From assembly GCA_951230915.1 (NCBI GenBank), contig OX579634.1, forward strand, positions 15,216,725 to 15,280,724: a stretch of 64,000 bases of DNA, read 5' to 3'. A program made the translations under genes and the position numbers. The stretch's first letter is position 1. Each line of letters starts with the position of its first letter. Shown here piece by piece: positions 47,496 through 59,917 of the stretch. A model generated the notes under the pieces. That model searched no databases, had not been told where the DNA came from, and saw only the letters and a list, made by a program, of their open reading frames with translations. This DNA comes from Antitrichia curtipendula. Its lineage: Eukaryota > Streptophyta > Bryopsida > Hypnales > Leucodontaceae.

Positions 47496-48132
47496 CCCCT
47501 AAATGCCCAAGGGTTGTTTTGAGCTTACTGGAATTTGCTCTAAATTGAACAAAATGACAACATTTTGATAAGTTGTATCAATTTTTTTTGAACTGTAACC
47601 GTACAAATTCAAACTAGACATGTTAGAGATCTTGTAGGAAAAGAAAACACAACAATATCACTTACGGAGTGAAAGATTATAACGTTTGACCATGAGGGTG
47701 CTAAAATTGCAAAAATCTTTCAATCTTCTTTACACAAGTCAAATCTAATAAGTTGGTGACCAAAAAAATATGAGGTTAAAAAGCCTAACATATATAACCC
47801 CAATCAATTTATGGTTTCTTAAAATCTACTCTAGAATTTTTTTAAATGAATTTTGAATGTGATTTTTCTTCCAAGATCTAGTGTATTTGAGGCTTATTTC
47901 TAAGAGCTCTCAACACTACGGGAAGTCAAGATTGCACTAGGTACCCTTGCACAAAATCTTGAATAGAAAAATCACTATCATTTATTTTCAAGATCGGGTT
48001 TGCGATGCTAAAACTAGACTTCAAGAAGTACTTTCTAAAAATATAAACCGCTAAAAGTAGCAACTTGGTTAGGCTTTATTTAACCTCAAAGTTTTGCAAA
48101 CACCAGATTCTGGTGCCTTGGGCAGTTAGGGA
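47496..48132 (+). mobile_element. TTAA-flanked MITE, second subfamily, 637 bp
   Basis: TTAA (47492-47495) then CCCCTAAATGCCCAAGG. At the right, CCTTGGGCAGTTAGGGA then TTAA (48133-48136). The 17-bp termini are inverted repeats with two mismatches, and TTAA is on both sides. It aligns with 41631-42485 but is about 220 bp shorter. Confidence 0.72.
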
Positions 48133-48136
48133 TTAA

Positions 48137-48700
48137 AGAATTGCTAAGTGGAACTATAGAAGTAGTCAAGTAGGTATGGGATCTCTAGAAGGAATAAATA
48201 AATTGTCAATTGCTCTAAGATGGAATTAAAACACACAAATTTCAATGCTAAGATTGTTCTAGCAAGAAAATTAAACTGTATAGAAATTTATTTATTTTAA
48301 ACTATGAAAATTGAGTTCAATGAAAATTGCCCAACTTGCCCAAACCCAAGCTCACTTCCTTTCAACCTCCAACTTGCAAGGCTATGAAACCCTCTATTCA
48401 ATATTCACATGCCTACCACCTCCTGAAATGTGCATGTGGCCTTCATTTCATTTCAAGTTTCTAAATGCAGATATCTTAGAGCATTGTTGACGACTATCCT
48501 TTTCATAATTTCATGGTGATTTGTATTATCCACATTTAACTATAATAATTGGTTGAATATCAATGCTTGTAGTTGTAGAATTTATCAAAAACTATGTAAA
48601 ACAAACAAGGCAATCACCTTAAACCAGCTTCATATGCTCACATCTCAGCGGAGGAGGGTAGTATTTGGAGTGCCACATCACCTTCACGCCTCCATCCGAG
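48137..48700. other. intergenic DNA, no gene seen
   Basis: A+T-rich sequence without a supported feature. Confidence 0.45.
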
Positions 48701-48703
48701 GTG

Positions 48704-49186
48704 CAATACTGAAAGTCTTTTGAGGGTTTAGGTGCTATTGATTTGGACGTCGATGAGTTTGCAGGATTGAGTGATAAACAAAAGAAGAGGACCATTGCAA
48801 GGAAGGAACACAATGACAGGAAAAAAGAAGCTAGGGAGAAACTGACCATCAATACAAAAGAGAAAAAAGAAGTGGAGCGCATTGCGAAATTAGCAGAGAA
48901 GGAGAAGGAAGAGAAGGCTAAGGCCAAAGGCAAGAAGAAGGTGGATGAAAACCCCCCAATTTTGACGTCTTCTATCGTAGACCAAGGCTCGCAAATGCAA
49001 GGTGGGTCTCAAGGTGGATTGAAGAGGAAGACTTTGTCGCACCTGGCCGAAGATGTCAATACGCATGGTACTCAAGCTCTTATGATTCAAGAAGATGAAG
49101 AAGACAACACGGAGGATTTAATCCTCAATATCTCTATTGTAGACCTTGTGGATGACATGCACTCGAAGGAACCATTGTGGCATTAG
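48704..49186 (+). CDS. Lys/Glu-rich ORF, unknown, possible exon
   Basis: The frame is open from a TGA at about 48701 to TAG at 49184-49186. There is no ATG near its start, and TGAAAG|TCTTTTGAGG may be an acceptor, so it is likely an internal or last exon. Residues form a long charged helix (KQKKRTIARKEHNDRKKEAR, then EKEKEEKAKAKGKKK), followed by a Ser/Gln/Gly linker and an acidic tail (IQEDEEDNTEDL). The Lys-rich part would serve as a nuclear localisation signal or coiled coil. No domain is recognised. It may belong to a mobile element or be part of a gene whose other exons I did not find. Confidence 0.35.
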
Positions 49187-49189
49187 AGA

Positions 49190-50560
49190 AAAAGCCAGGT
49201 CTCCAGAAGGCCGCAAGGGAGTGACACCTTGAGCTATTTAGAGAGGGCTACTGGAGCTAGATACAGTACATTTATTCTGACATAACCCTGTCTCTACTTT
49301 GTCTGACTTTCGGGTTGGACATACATTATCATATAATATATTGATTTCATAGTGTCAGGGAGGACTGTTGACTGTTGTCCAGCAAGGCAATTTTTTATTG
49401 TATCGCAAGAATTCTTTATGCGTTTATATTTTCACAGCTAATCATGACTATCATCGCTACTGCGGATGATAGTTGGACTTGGCACAACAAATACTGTTTT
49501 TAGATGATGCAGGCTTTAGTACGTAACCTCGGTTGTTAGTTACTATGTTTTTGTCATGTTCGGTTTCAAAATTCAGTTGTGAAATCCACACTAGAGAAGA
49601 TGCTACAACCACACAGCCACACTGCAATTCATACTAGTAAAGAAAAGCAAGTTCTAACTGAAGCTATCTGCAAATTAAGATGCAATTATTTCTCTGATCT
49701 AAAAATCAGTGAAGCTGCTACAGTAACCAAACACAAGCAGACATCGCTCAGAATTCCTGCCTTAGCTTTCTCTTAAATTCTCAAAAGAATTTTTTTTAAA
49801 ACGGAAAAAATACAAGTCCCAAGGAGGTGCGCAGCTTCGTTGTGTGGACCCTCTGATTCCAGCAATGGTATTCAAGCGACTTCTGCAAGTCCATCACTTG
49901 AGTCCCCTAACTTACTAGCCAGCTTCAGACATTTTGCTCCTATTTTTTGATTGTCGTGACTGAGTTTGCTCAGAAATTTGGGTTTAGCATTCATTTTAGC
50001 ACCTCAAAATTAAAAAAGGCAATCCCATAGTGTTGGAAATTATGGGATCTGGGCAAGTATATTGCGTACATAATGAACTAGCTTCGACTTACAGTGAGAA
50101 TAATGATGCATTCGCAGTTCAAGGCCAGGATCTCACGAATGCACGATTGACTCTCTTGTCTAAGTAGACAGTCACCCCGATAAAATAAGGGGCGACTCTC
50201 TCATCTACACTGTTGTAAACTTAAACAAAGTAATGAGAAGGGAGACTCTCATCAATGTTGAAGCTGAGAGTGTAAGGGTTGGCAACACAGAAAACCAATT
50301 GTGAAGTGGTGCAAATATTCTCAATTGAAGAAAGTATTTATCCAAATACAAGCATTAACAAAATTAAGATGGAAAATACTGCCACTTGTCATCTGCAATG
50401 ATCTAGTGTGGAATATAGTCATATTTGATGGTTTCTATCGGGTTTGGCCTCTAAAATACAAAGCAAAGCGACTATTTGTATCCCATCAGTACAAGAACCT
50501 ACATGGCTACACTTCACATTGCAGGGATTTAGTTGAGACTTCACGAGTGGTTCAACTACC
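49190..50560. other. intergenic DNA, no gene assigned
   Basis: Moderate G+C without a convincing gene. Frames at 49579-49776 and 50301-50681 have no family signal, and the latter overlaps the 3' end of the minus-strand ORF. Confidence 0.4.
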
Positions 50561-50562
50561 TT

Positions 50563-52597
50563 TCAATCATCAAAAACCTTCAACTTTAGAGAACAAGGGG
50601 GCAAGACATCTGCCACAAAGCTCTTGTGTTCTTTTTGTCTATTCATCTTCCTGTCGACACTCCCAGGCTTTGATACAATGAATGCATACTCCTTTGGTGC
50701 TGCATGGCCCATGCTGATTTGAACCTCATGCCGAAGATGCGTTATGGGCCAGTCATTGCCTACTGTAAATCGAAGTACCATTGGAGGATTGGCTTCAAGC
50801 ACCTCACAAGAGAGGCTAACGAGCGGGACACCTCTCTTGTGCTCTAGGGGCACCCACTCTCGGCCAACTACTTGCTCCCTTGTAAAGTAGAAATTGGCAT
50901 AGAGATTTTGTCGACCAATGTGGTACCTGAAGACAACACATGGGAGAGAAACCGTGCACCTGATAATATCGTCACCGACAATGGTCTTTGAAGACCACCC
51001 GTCATCCATGAGATTGGATAAAGTAGCATCATCAAGGTCTCTAAACGTGAACAACGTGGGAGTGCGGATTCGATTCTTAGCTGATGCAAAGAGGTCTACG
51101 AATATGGTAAAAGGAATGAACCACTTCACCGAGCTTCGGCGAGACCCTGTTCTTGGCTTAAGAGCAGCTCTGAAGTCCAACCGCAACTTGGCACAAAAAC
51201 TTTCTGATGAGCTCATGTCAAGGAGCGGCCATGACAGGGAGCCGAAGCCTGGCAATGGAAATTCCTCCAACTGCCCATACAGACGGTGGCCAGAAGGTGG
51301 AACGTACACATATTTGAAGAAGAAGATGGATTGGTCATGCAGCTCATGGGGAGTGCGGTCATGGTGAATTTGCTCTCCAATGTCGGCATGCATTGCTACG
51401 ATGAGCCCGACCACAGAAGCTGGCTCCACCCAATCTTCAAAGTAAGAAGGAAAAAAATCTGCACGATAAGTGCACCAAACATGACCAAGCACAATGACCT
51501 TGTTAGAACACATCAACAACCATAAATCATTGAAGAAGAATCAGAACAACCAGGATTCAACTTTGAGCAACTCACGTTCGTTATTGCACTTGCATTAGCT
51601 AAAACATCTATTCTTGAAAATGGATCATTTCCACTATTCTCATACATGTACCGTCTAATGAATTATGGCGGAGATTATTACCGGGTATTGGGTACAGGGC
51701 TAAAGAACTTGAAGGGAAGCAGAAGAAGATCGAAGAGAAAAAGCCCTTACTTGAAGGCAAGGCAGGCGAATTTCTCAAGAGGAAAAGGTCGATTGGTCAC
51801 CACTGGGAAGCTACAGTGGAACGCTTGGCAGCTCTATCGCTACTAAAGTTTGCATCACTTCTCATTGAGATTGCAGCCAAAGGAAAGCATGTGGTTGGGG
51901 TCGTTGATGTGCTGGCTGAGAAAGCCCATTTTGATGAGGCTCTACACGGAGATTCTAAGCCTTCTGACGAATTCGTGTCAGCCTTTTCCACACTCTGAAA
52001 TTTTTTGTCTGGCTATAGATCCTGCGCTCCCGCTGGAACCAACTACAGTTTGTGCTGGCTAGCGTTCACTTGGGAGCGGGAGTGCTGCCTCGTGAAGTTT
52101 ACATTACTATACACCACCGCAAGAACCAGAGAAGCGACTTAAAAGTGGCCAATGGTGGATTGATATTGAACTCCATGCCTCCCGAAGTCAACGTTACTAC
52201 ATCCACTAAGAACTGACTTGAGAAGCAACTTAAAAGGGGATGTTGGATTAATATTGAACTTACAATTGCACGAAATTCGTGGACGTGGGACCTGTGGGTC
52301 CAATGACAACTGGCGCGGCTCATAAGCGTGGCGGACGAGAATCTTCGTCACCAACTGATCTTCGTCACCAACCCCGCCATGCTTGAAACCAACTATTTTT
52401 GCTTTCCAATAGTACTGTGGACTAGAGATTGCATACCTCCTAGAATCCCGGCCCCATTCGGAGTTCAAGTCAGGCTCTAGGATTACCCATGAGTTCAAAG
52501 AGAACTGCATGGGGATAAACCTTTGAGTGGTATCCTGCACATTGTGCAAGGTAACAGCTTCAATACGATCAACTGGGCGCTGCTGGCGAGGAGGCAT
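50563..52597 (-). CDS. hypothetical two-exon gene, unknown function
   Basis: Two minus-strand pieces look like exons of one gene. The first is 52597-52264: MPPRQQRPVDRIEAVTLHNV, then WVILEPDLNSEW, then YYWKAKIVGFKHGG, ending at AATT|GTAAGT. The second is about 51505-50563: VIVLGHVWCTYRADFFPSYF, then a region ending KLKVFDD and TGA-type stop. The exact acceptor for the second piece is not resolved; the obvious CAAG|GTCATT does not keep phase with the donor, so an extra exon may exist. Together the pieces would give about 420 residues, mostly globular, with no membrane segment. The YYWKAKIVG part has a chromatin-reader look, but I would not assign a domain. It could be a host gene or a domesticated or mobile-element protein. 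Confidence 0.4.
51618..51998 (+). pseudogene. remnant of the C-terminus of an ALMT-like anion channel
   Basis: A plus-strand frame, open from a TGA at 51615-51617 to TGA 51996-51998, encodes a Lys/Glu-rich stretch (GKQKKIEEKKPLLEGKAGEF) and then LAALSLLKFASLLIEIAAKG, KHVVGVVDVLAEKAHFDEAL. The FASLLIE..A....VV..V..L...A.F pattern is what I know from the C-terminal part of aluminium-activated malate transporters. None of the N-terminal membrane part of an ALMT is visible in the flanks, so this is a fragment: a captured exon, or what remains of a decayed gene. It lies antisense within the likely intron of the minus-strand gene 50563-52597. Confidence 0.42.
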
Positions 52598-52709
52598 CTT
52601 CGCCAGGTGGGGCAAGCGAAGGGTGGCGGCAAGAATAGAAATTCCAAAAAAAGTTTGACTGGGGAGAAGGCTACCAAAGTGCCAAGTGAAGCAGTTTGCA
52701 ATTTGCACA

Positions 52710-53394
52710 AGAATAAGCTTACAAACTCAAACCCGGTTGTTCCTGATTTTGAGCTTGTTTGAGATTCATGGTTGCGTGAGCCTGGGTTGGTGGTGCAAGG
52801 GCGGGATAACAAAGAATCAGTCAATATTAAAATGCCAAATCGAATAAGTACCAAAATCTTTCTACAGGCGGCTGGGCCAATGTTGTTTATATAATTTGAA
52901 TCATAAGAATGAAAATCATGATCGAGACTGTTCTAGCTATGGTAGGCACCCCCAAATGTGCCATTGACCTTACACTATGTAAATCTCCAAAATCAATCAT
53001 GTACCTATGTGCAATAAACGTTTTTATTACAACTTAGCTTTGTTCATGTCTTCATAACTATTGCATTCATTATCCAAATGTGTTGTTCTTTGGTGTGTTG
53101 GAACCTCCTTTCACTTGCCAATAAGAACATATGAATATTTGAACAATCTAATAATAGTAATTAGGCATAGTAGCAATTAGTGATGGTTTTGGGTGTACCT
53201 ACTTTAGATAGGCTCTATTCAATATATGTTTGCGAAACTTTAGATTTGCGATAAGACTAAGTTAGTTCACGTTTTTTGTTTTATTATTTTTTGTTTTTTA
53301 GGATACTAATTTAGATGAACAACAACCATAAAATTAAACATATTTACAAAGTGGTTGGAAGTCTTTGTATGAATTTCAGCAGCATTAACTCCTA
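52710..53394. other. intergenic DNA, no gene seen
   Basis: The presumed 5' flank of the minus-strand gene, then A+T-rich DNA. Confidence 0.4.
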
Positions 53395-53398
53395 AAGT

Positions 53399-54147
53399 CC
53401 CTATGTACTTTTTCATCAAATTCCACTCAAAACTGCCATTTCTATTGCAAATTGCAAAAATCTTCATAAAATATTTTTTTCAGATATTTAACTATAGGAT
53501 CTTTCTCTAGATTTGAATCTAACTATAGGATCTTTCTCTAGGTTGGAATAAGAATGTGTGAGAAATTTCAAAAACTTTAATTGCATCAATTGCAAGATAT
53601 TTGTGTTTGAAGTGAAGATAACCATTTTTTGCACCATGCTTTCCTAGATTTTAAGGCTTTGAATCTTTTTAACTTTAAATTCTTGCACTATACAAGCTCA
53701 TTCTTCTTAAAATCCCTAGAGTTTCAACTCAATTTTGCAACATAAATTTTGTAAAGTGGATTTTTATTATTTAAAAAATTGTTAAGTAGAAGTAGGTGTG
53801 AGATTGAAGGAAAAAATAAATTTTTGATAGTTCTAAGATGGAATTGATATATGATAATTCTTTATGGTGAGATTGTTCTAACAAGCAAACTAAATCCTAT
53901 AGAACTTATTTTTTTTAAACTGTGTTCACCAATGAACATCATAAGTTGTTTTTTCAAGAAGATGCTTAATTTGCTTATATTAAAAGCATTTTTTCCATAA
54001 CTTTTTGCTTTTCTCTTAAAAATTGAATGAATGAAATCTTTCACTAAAGACAAAAAGACTTTCTATGAGAATCAATATTTTAAAAAACATTATTTGACTC
54101 TTGTGATTTCTTTGTGTTGCCCAACAAACACCATTTGGGGCTTAGGG
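53399..54147 (+). mobile_element. diverged TTAA-family MITE
   Basis: TTAA (53395-53398) then CTCCTAAAGTCCC, followed by family marks AAAACTGCCATTTCTATTGC, TTTAACTATAGGATCTTTCT and ATTGCAAGATATTTGTGTTT. A block of about 30 bp around CTATAGGATCTTTCTCTAG is tandemly duplicated (about 53488-53547). A possible right end, CACCATTTGGGGCTTAGGG, is near 54147 but lacks TTAA, so that boundary is tentative. Confidence 0.4.
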
Positions 54148-54287
54148 TATCATAACTTTTGCTTTAAGGTGTCAAATGAAATTAAAATTATATTATCAAA
54201 ATGCTAATGTATTTTTCTATCTTCAAAAGAAGTTTCCAAAAATGACAATAAAATTGAGACTTTAAGATTTTATCCAAAATTCATTTT

Positions 54288-54470
54288 GTTCTCCAAGGAC
54301 AATAGGACTTTAATAGTCAATTTTTCAAAAATGGCGCTATTCTATTAGTTTGGCACTTTTGACAGTTTAGACTGTGCAGTTCTCCAAGGACAATAGGACT
54401 TTAATGGTCAATTTCGTTAAAATGGCGCTATTCTATTAGTTTAGGGCTCTTTTGACAATTTAGACCGTGC
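54288..54470. repeat. 91-bp tandem duplication
   Basis: Copies begin at 54288 and 54379, each opening GTTCTCCAAGGACAATAGGA and containing AATGGCGCTATTCTATTAGT. A small number of differences separate them. Confidence 0.8.
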
Positions 54471-57400
54471 AATCTGAAATGCTCTAAAATCTATGTGAGT
54501 CAGAGATATTTGAAATCTACACTTTTCTTAGATAATTGAAATCTATAAACATCCTAGATTTTTCAGACCATGCGGAGTCCTAGAGTTTAAAAATCTATAA
54601 TTATCTTAGATTTCTAAAATCCATATTAGTCCTAGATACCACTTTTGAAAATGGCACACGGAATATCGCCATTTTAATGAAATTTGCTATTTTAGGAATT
54701 CATGGTGTTTGATGATTTCTATATGATAAGATTATACAATATTTAAGGCATAATATTTAGGATTTAAAATTATGGATTTACTTGGCTATGGATTCAAGAT
54801 TTAGGTACTATCAATATCTATAGATAACAGTAATGAAATACCCTAAATCCTAATAAAACTTGTGAAATCTTGACAAGAATATTAGTTGGAATCTGCAAAA
54901 AAATACAATTATATAGCTAGTAGCAATAGGTAATTTGCCCCAATCTTACAAAAAAGTCATTTGCCTAAAACTAAAATATCAGAAATATCATTAACCTATT
55001 AGCATTCCTAGGGAAAAAGTGAACTTGAAGCTTATAAAATATCAAATTATCTTGACACTTTTTTGCAATAAGGATAAATTATTTTTCAGAGCATGTAGCC
55101 ATTCCATTGGTACAAGATTTATAGTATTTTAAGAAGTTTTAGTGTTCAATTTTAGAAACACAAATGTTGATGTGAATATTATAATGTTTGACTAAATTTA
55201 TTTTAAGTCTGAGGTTTGATTCTAGATATAGCATTTTTTCACATTTCACCAAATATTCAATTGACAATGAAAATGTGGCTATTTTGTCTCCATACATTTA
55301 CACATTCATCCAAAACATGGATACAAAATGTCATTTTCATCCATTTGGTACCATTTTCATCCACATTTTGGATATTGCAACTAAGTTTTATTTAAATCTA
55401 TTTTAAATTTGGCTTCTTCATCTACGTTTTGGTTAAAGGATGTACTAATTGGTACTTCAATCACTTTGTTTTAATATTAATTAGACTACAAATTGTTACA
55501 AAATGGTACTCATTTGAAGGATCACTAATATCATTTAAAAGTCTATATTAAAATCTACATTTTTTATTCATCCAAGCAAAATTATATTTCTCCTGGCCTC
55601 TCTTTCTATTATTGAAATCTGAAATCCTATCATTTTAAATCCTAAATGTGACACATCCTAAACCCTAAATTCTAAATCCTTGTTTCTTAATTTTAAACTT
55701 TAAAACTCTTAAAGGTAGAAGTTGATATAGAAATCAAAATTGTAGATAATGAATTATAGAATACATGCCATATAGATGGATCTATGATTATGTCAAATAA
55801 AATAAATGAAATACCAACATATGAGCAATAGATCACATTCATCTTGTACATAATGTAATAGTATTATTTCCATAGAAAGTTTATTGATTAATATATATAT
55901 AGGTTTCAAATCATTTAATAACATGCAAAGAAATGATGAATATTGTAATCTCCCTCATTAAGTGATGTACATCTATATTTAAAAGATTAAAATATATTAA
56001 AAATTGAATAAAATTAGCATTTATATAATTTCTATAATAATTGATTTTGTGGATTTGAAAAAAAAATTGCAACTCAAAATTTAGAGTTTAATATTAAGGA
56101 TTAGTAAAGCTTAAGGATTAATTGTAAAAGGCTCTATAGTTAAAAATTTTAATTATTGGCTACTAGAAAATTCTTGAGCACTTATGGACAACAATTCTAT
56201 AGTTTGTTAGCTTTGTACAAATACAAATTGCATTCAAAAAAGATAATATTTGAATTTTCCATACTTCATTTTATGTTGAAGTGATTCACAAAAAAATAAT
56301 AAACTTCAATTGAAGTATTAATTATTAATTTCACCTCATTAAATTATGCAACCAATTTTTTTAAATCACCACCATTTAGAGTTTTACAAGTATATTACAT
56401 GACAACAATCTATTAATATACATGAATTTGGGACCGAAATTTTGTAAGTTTGGGACCGAAACTTGTTAAGTTTAGGTCTCAAAGTTCTCTACTTCAAAAT
56501 AGCTTGTATTGGATTTGCTTATTTTCTTCTTAAAGTAATTTGCTTCACTTTTAGTTTACTTTAACTTCACTTAAATTTTTTTCCTACTTATATAAAATTA
56601 ATCTAATTTTAAATTAACATGATTATTCACGTTCATGTGTTTTGAGGGATTATACTAAATATCCATTTGTTCAATTTTTGGTTTAATCTACATTTATTCT
56701 TATTCTAACTTACTAATGAGAATACTAGCACTTAGAGTAATAATGATTGAGGTTGTTTCAAATCATAATCTCCTCCAAATGATTATGGAGGATGGTGTAC
56801 TTTGTAATTGTCAAGTGAATGAAGTATGTAGCTAGCAATTGATTTTTGTTTTGAAAATTTCAATTGATTGGGCGCCACCTAAGTCTAAATAGTTTGCCTA
56901 ATGTGCCACCTAGTTCTATGGAACTTTGCCAATCACTCTGCACAATTTCAAAAATTCACCAAGAAAATGTTTTCTACCTTTCACCTCATTGCCCAAAGAA
57001 AGGTATGTAGAATAAAAAATTTGCCCACCATTTCCTGCAAAATTTGTGGGGTCACCACCAAGAAACTATATATTGCGTCTACAAGTTGCCACTTCTGTAG
57101 TATCACCTTTTCTTTTCTTAATAGAAACCAAAAATAAAAGCCTACTATAAATTTTCCCCAACCAAGGAAAGAAAATCCTTAGATGAGTGGTTCTTGATAT
57201 GGTGATCTATGTGCTGATTCCTCACACTGACTATTTGAAGGCTATCTCGGCAACAGACGGCTTCTGTTCAACTGAATATGCTAAAAATGTCTATCAAGAG
57301 CATTCCAATTAGAATCATGTGCTGAAGGCGTAGATAATAGTAGGCTTATTGTTCAACTAGCCTTGCACGGCTCCTTGTACAACTGCCTTGATCATGAATG

Positions 57401-58301
57401 GGAATGTGAGGTGGCCCTCCAGCCCTTTGGTTCTTATGACCTGGTACTCCAGGACCAGTACTGTAGCATCCCGCCATAAAGCTTGGCGCGTAAACATACA
57501 ATCACACTGACATGTCTCTCCTTCCGGCAGCTATCATACGTCATTGAAGTAACTTAACTTACGTGAGGGCGACTGGAAGGGCAGTGAAGGACTTCGATGT
57601 GAGCATTCCAGTTGGCTTGACCTAGTATCGTTGGTATTTGATTTAATCAACGATTGATAATGCTTGTTTTTAAATCTGAGGGTTGACATTAACTAACATT
57701 ACTTCATGGAAAATGAACGGTTGGCTTTGTATTCAGCTGAGTACTTGGCAGTTACTAAGTTATTCAGTCAGAGACAGTGTGCAAGTCATGGGGCATGTAT
57801 TGGAGGTGCGAAGTTATGATTATGCACTTTCTGCATTGCTAAACCCCCACATGTGATTTTTTTATTTTTTATTTTTTTTATTTTTTATTTTGATGTTGTT
57901 GTGGACAAATGAAACAGAATTTCATTGCTAGCTGCATGTGATTTTTGCTCTCTTGCTAAATAAACATAAGTATGGAATACTTTTGTTGTTCTTTCGTTTT
58001 GTTTTGTCATACTATCGTCAAGAAAGCATTAAAAAAAGTACATTGCTTTGATATTTCTAAGTCTTCAAGTTTGTAAAGTTGTAGATTTATAAAATTCAAT
58101 TCAATGAGCTTTGCAATTTTTTACTTCAAAAATTCAAAATTTTAATTTGTTAATTTGGAAGTTTGAAATCTCTAAATTAAATAATTTTAAAAGTATTACA
58201 GTAGCTAAAAAATTTATAATATATTAAAAGATGTATTATTTGGATACCAACATAGTTAAACCAATATAACCTTAAGGCAATGATAGTTAAAACAACGTAG
58301 T
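54471..58301. other. long A+T-rich intergenic DNA, no gene seen
   Basis: Nothing coding is supported in 3.8 kb. Minor items are a duplicated TTTGGGACCGAAA phrase near 56430-56460 and a T-rich tract (TTTTTTATTTTTTATTTTTT) at about 57855-57890. From 57180 to 57800 G+C is slightly higher, but no frame is convincing. Confidence 0.45.
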
Positions 58302-58305
58302 TTAA

Positions 58306-58470
58306 TCCCTAAAGGACAGGGCCTTTTTCCTGCCATAAAACATTCAAAATTGTCATTATTGTAGCAAAGAGTAAAAAAATTTGAAAATTGTTCTTTTTGC
58401 ACATCTAACCATAGGATCTTACACCTAACTAGTATGAGAATGTGTGGAATTTTTTTAGAAAACAACTCCT
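58306..58470 (+). mobile_element. left end of a TTAA-family element
   Basis: TTAA (58302-58305) then TCCCTAAAGGACAGGG, followed by ATTCAAAATTGTCATTATTG and TAACCATAGGATCTTACACC, in the order seen in the other copies. The remainder of the element was not traced, so the end coordinate is approximate. Confidence 0.4.
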
Positions 58471-58964
58471 ACATTATCATTTCTTTTTATGAAAAACGCG
58501 GATATTAAATAAATATGATCTTTTCATATCTAATTGTATGACCTTGCATTATTATGGTTTGGAAGAAAGTTCAAAATTTGCAACCATGTACGTTGTAATA
58601 AAAATGGGTCTCTCAATATAATGTATTATTGAAACCTTTGATTCTATTTTTAATTTTTTCTTCAATTATTAAATTTGAACAATTTAAAATAATTGAAATT
58701 TTAGTATCTATTATCATAGAATTGTATTTTTCATCAATTCTAAAAATATAGATTAATTTGGTAACTCTATAGTTTTTGCAAAAATAATGACAGAATTACT
58801 ATATATAATAAATTTAAAGCTCATTTATGAAAAATATCATGATGATTAATTTGTAGGGTGTTGGATAAGACTCAATAAAGGACATTTAATGTGATCTATT
58901 AGATTATTAAGATTGATGTTTATTGAATTAAAATCAATTTTCCAATTTAATATATAACTAGTGT

Positions 58965-59420
58965 GCCGTTTTGCCATTGCCACACCTAAAATTGAAATAG
59001 AAATAATTTTTTAATTTTTTAATTCAACAAAACATTGAAATTCAATAACTTTTACGTAATGTAAGAGGTTGCATTCTTGATACAAATATAAAGCTTTATA
59101 CACAAAGGATTGCAAGGGTTTTGCTTTGTGATGTTTGGACATGCAATGTGAAAAGTTATGGACTTTTTAAAATAAAAGATAATTTAATTTAATTTTTAAT
59201 TTAAAAACTTCATAACTTTCACACTATAGGTTCAAATGGCACAGAATGGTATGAATAGAAAGCTTTATACATGAAGGAGTACAATGGGCTTTGTTTTGTG
59301 GTGTTTGGACATTCAATGTGAAATTTATAGATTATCCAAAATGAAAGGTAATTTATTTCGGTTTTCTAATTCATGAAAACTTTGAAATTCAATAACTTTC
59401 TTAAAATAGGTCCAAATGCC
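58965..59420. repeat. degenerate tandem repeats of about 185 bp
   Basis: The phrases AAAGCTTTATACACAAAGGA (about 59090) and AAAGCTTTATACATGAAGGA (about 59260) are each followed by GTTTGGACAT and a CAATGTGAAA block. TGAAATTCAATAACTTT also recurs (about 59037 and 59381). Divergence is high. Confidence 0.5.
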
Positions 59421-59439
59421 ACATAATAAAATTTGTACA

Positions 59440-59722
59440 TCCTTCCTTGAATGTGATTTTTTCTCCAAGATCTAGTGTATTTGAGGCTCATTTCCAAGAG
59501 CTCTCAACACTACAGGAAGTCAAGATTGCAATGGATACCCTTGTACAAAAACTTGAATAGAAAGATCACTATCATTTATTTTCAAGAGTGGATTTTTTAT
59601 GCTAAAATTAGACTTCAAGAAGAACTTTCTAAAAATACAAACTACTAAAAATAGCAATTTCATTAGGTTTTATTTAACTTCAAATTTTGCAAACACCAGA
59701 TTTGGTGCCTTGGGCATTTAGG
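59440..59722 (+). mobile_element. 3' half of a TTAA MITE of the second subfamily
   Basis: Aligns with the right half of 47496-48132 (TTTCTCCAAGATCTAGTG-like start, AACACTACAGGAAGTCAAGA, CACTATCATTTATTTTCAAG) and ends GCCTTGGGCATTTAGG followed by TTAA (59723-59726). The left half is missing. Confidence 0.62.
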
Positions 59723-59917
59723 TTAAATACCTGCAGTAAAAAATAGGCTCCATCCAGCTAAGCCCGTTGACATCCAACACAGAGTAAGTTACCGTCAGAC
59801 CTGCTGAACCGGACGCTCACAAAGTCATCTCTGCCCCTGCTCTCACGAAGCCTGCTTGTTCCTTTGCCAAATTTGCCAATTTTGCAGATGGCCAATCTCA
59901 TAATTTGTTCAATTCTC

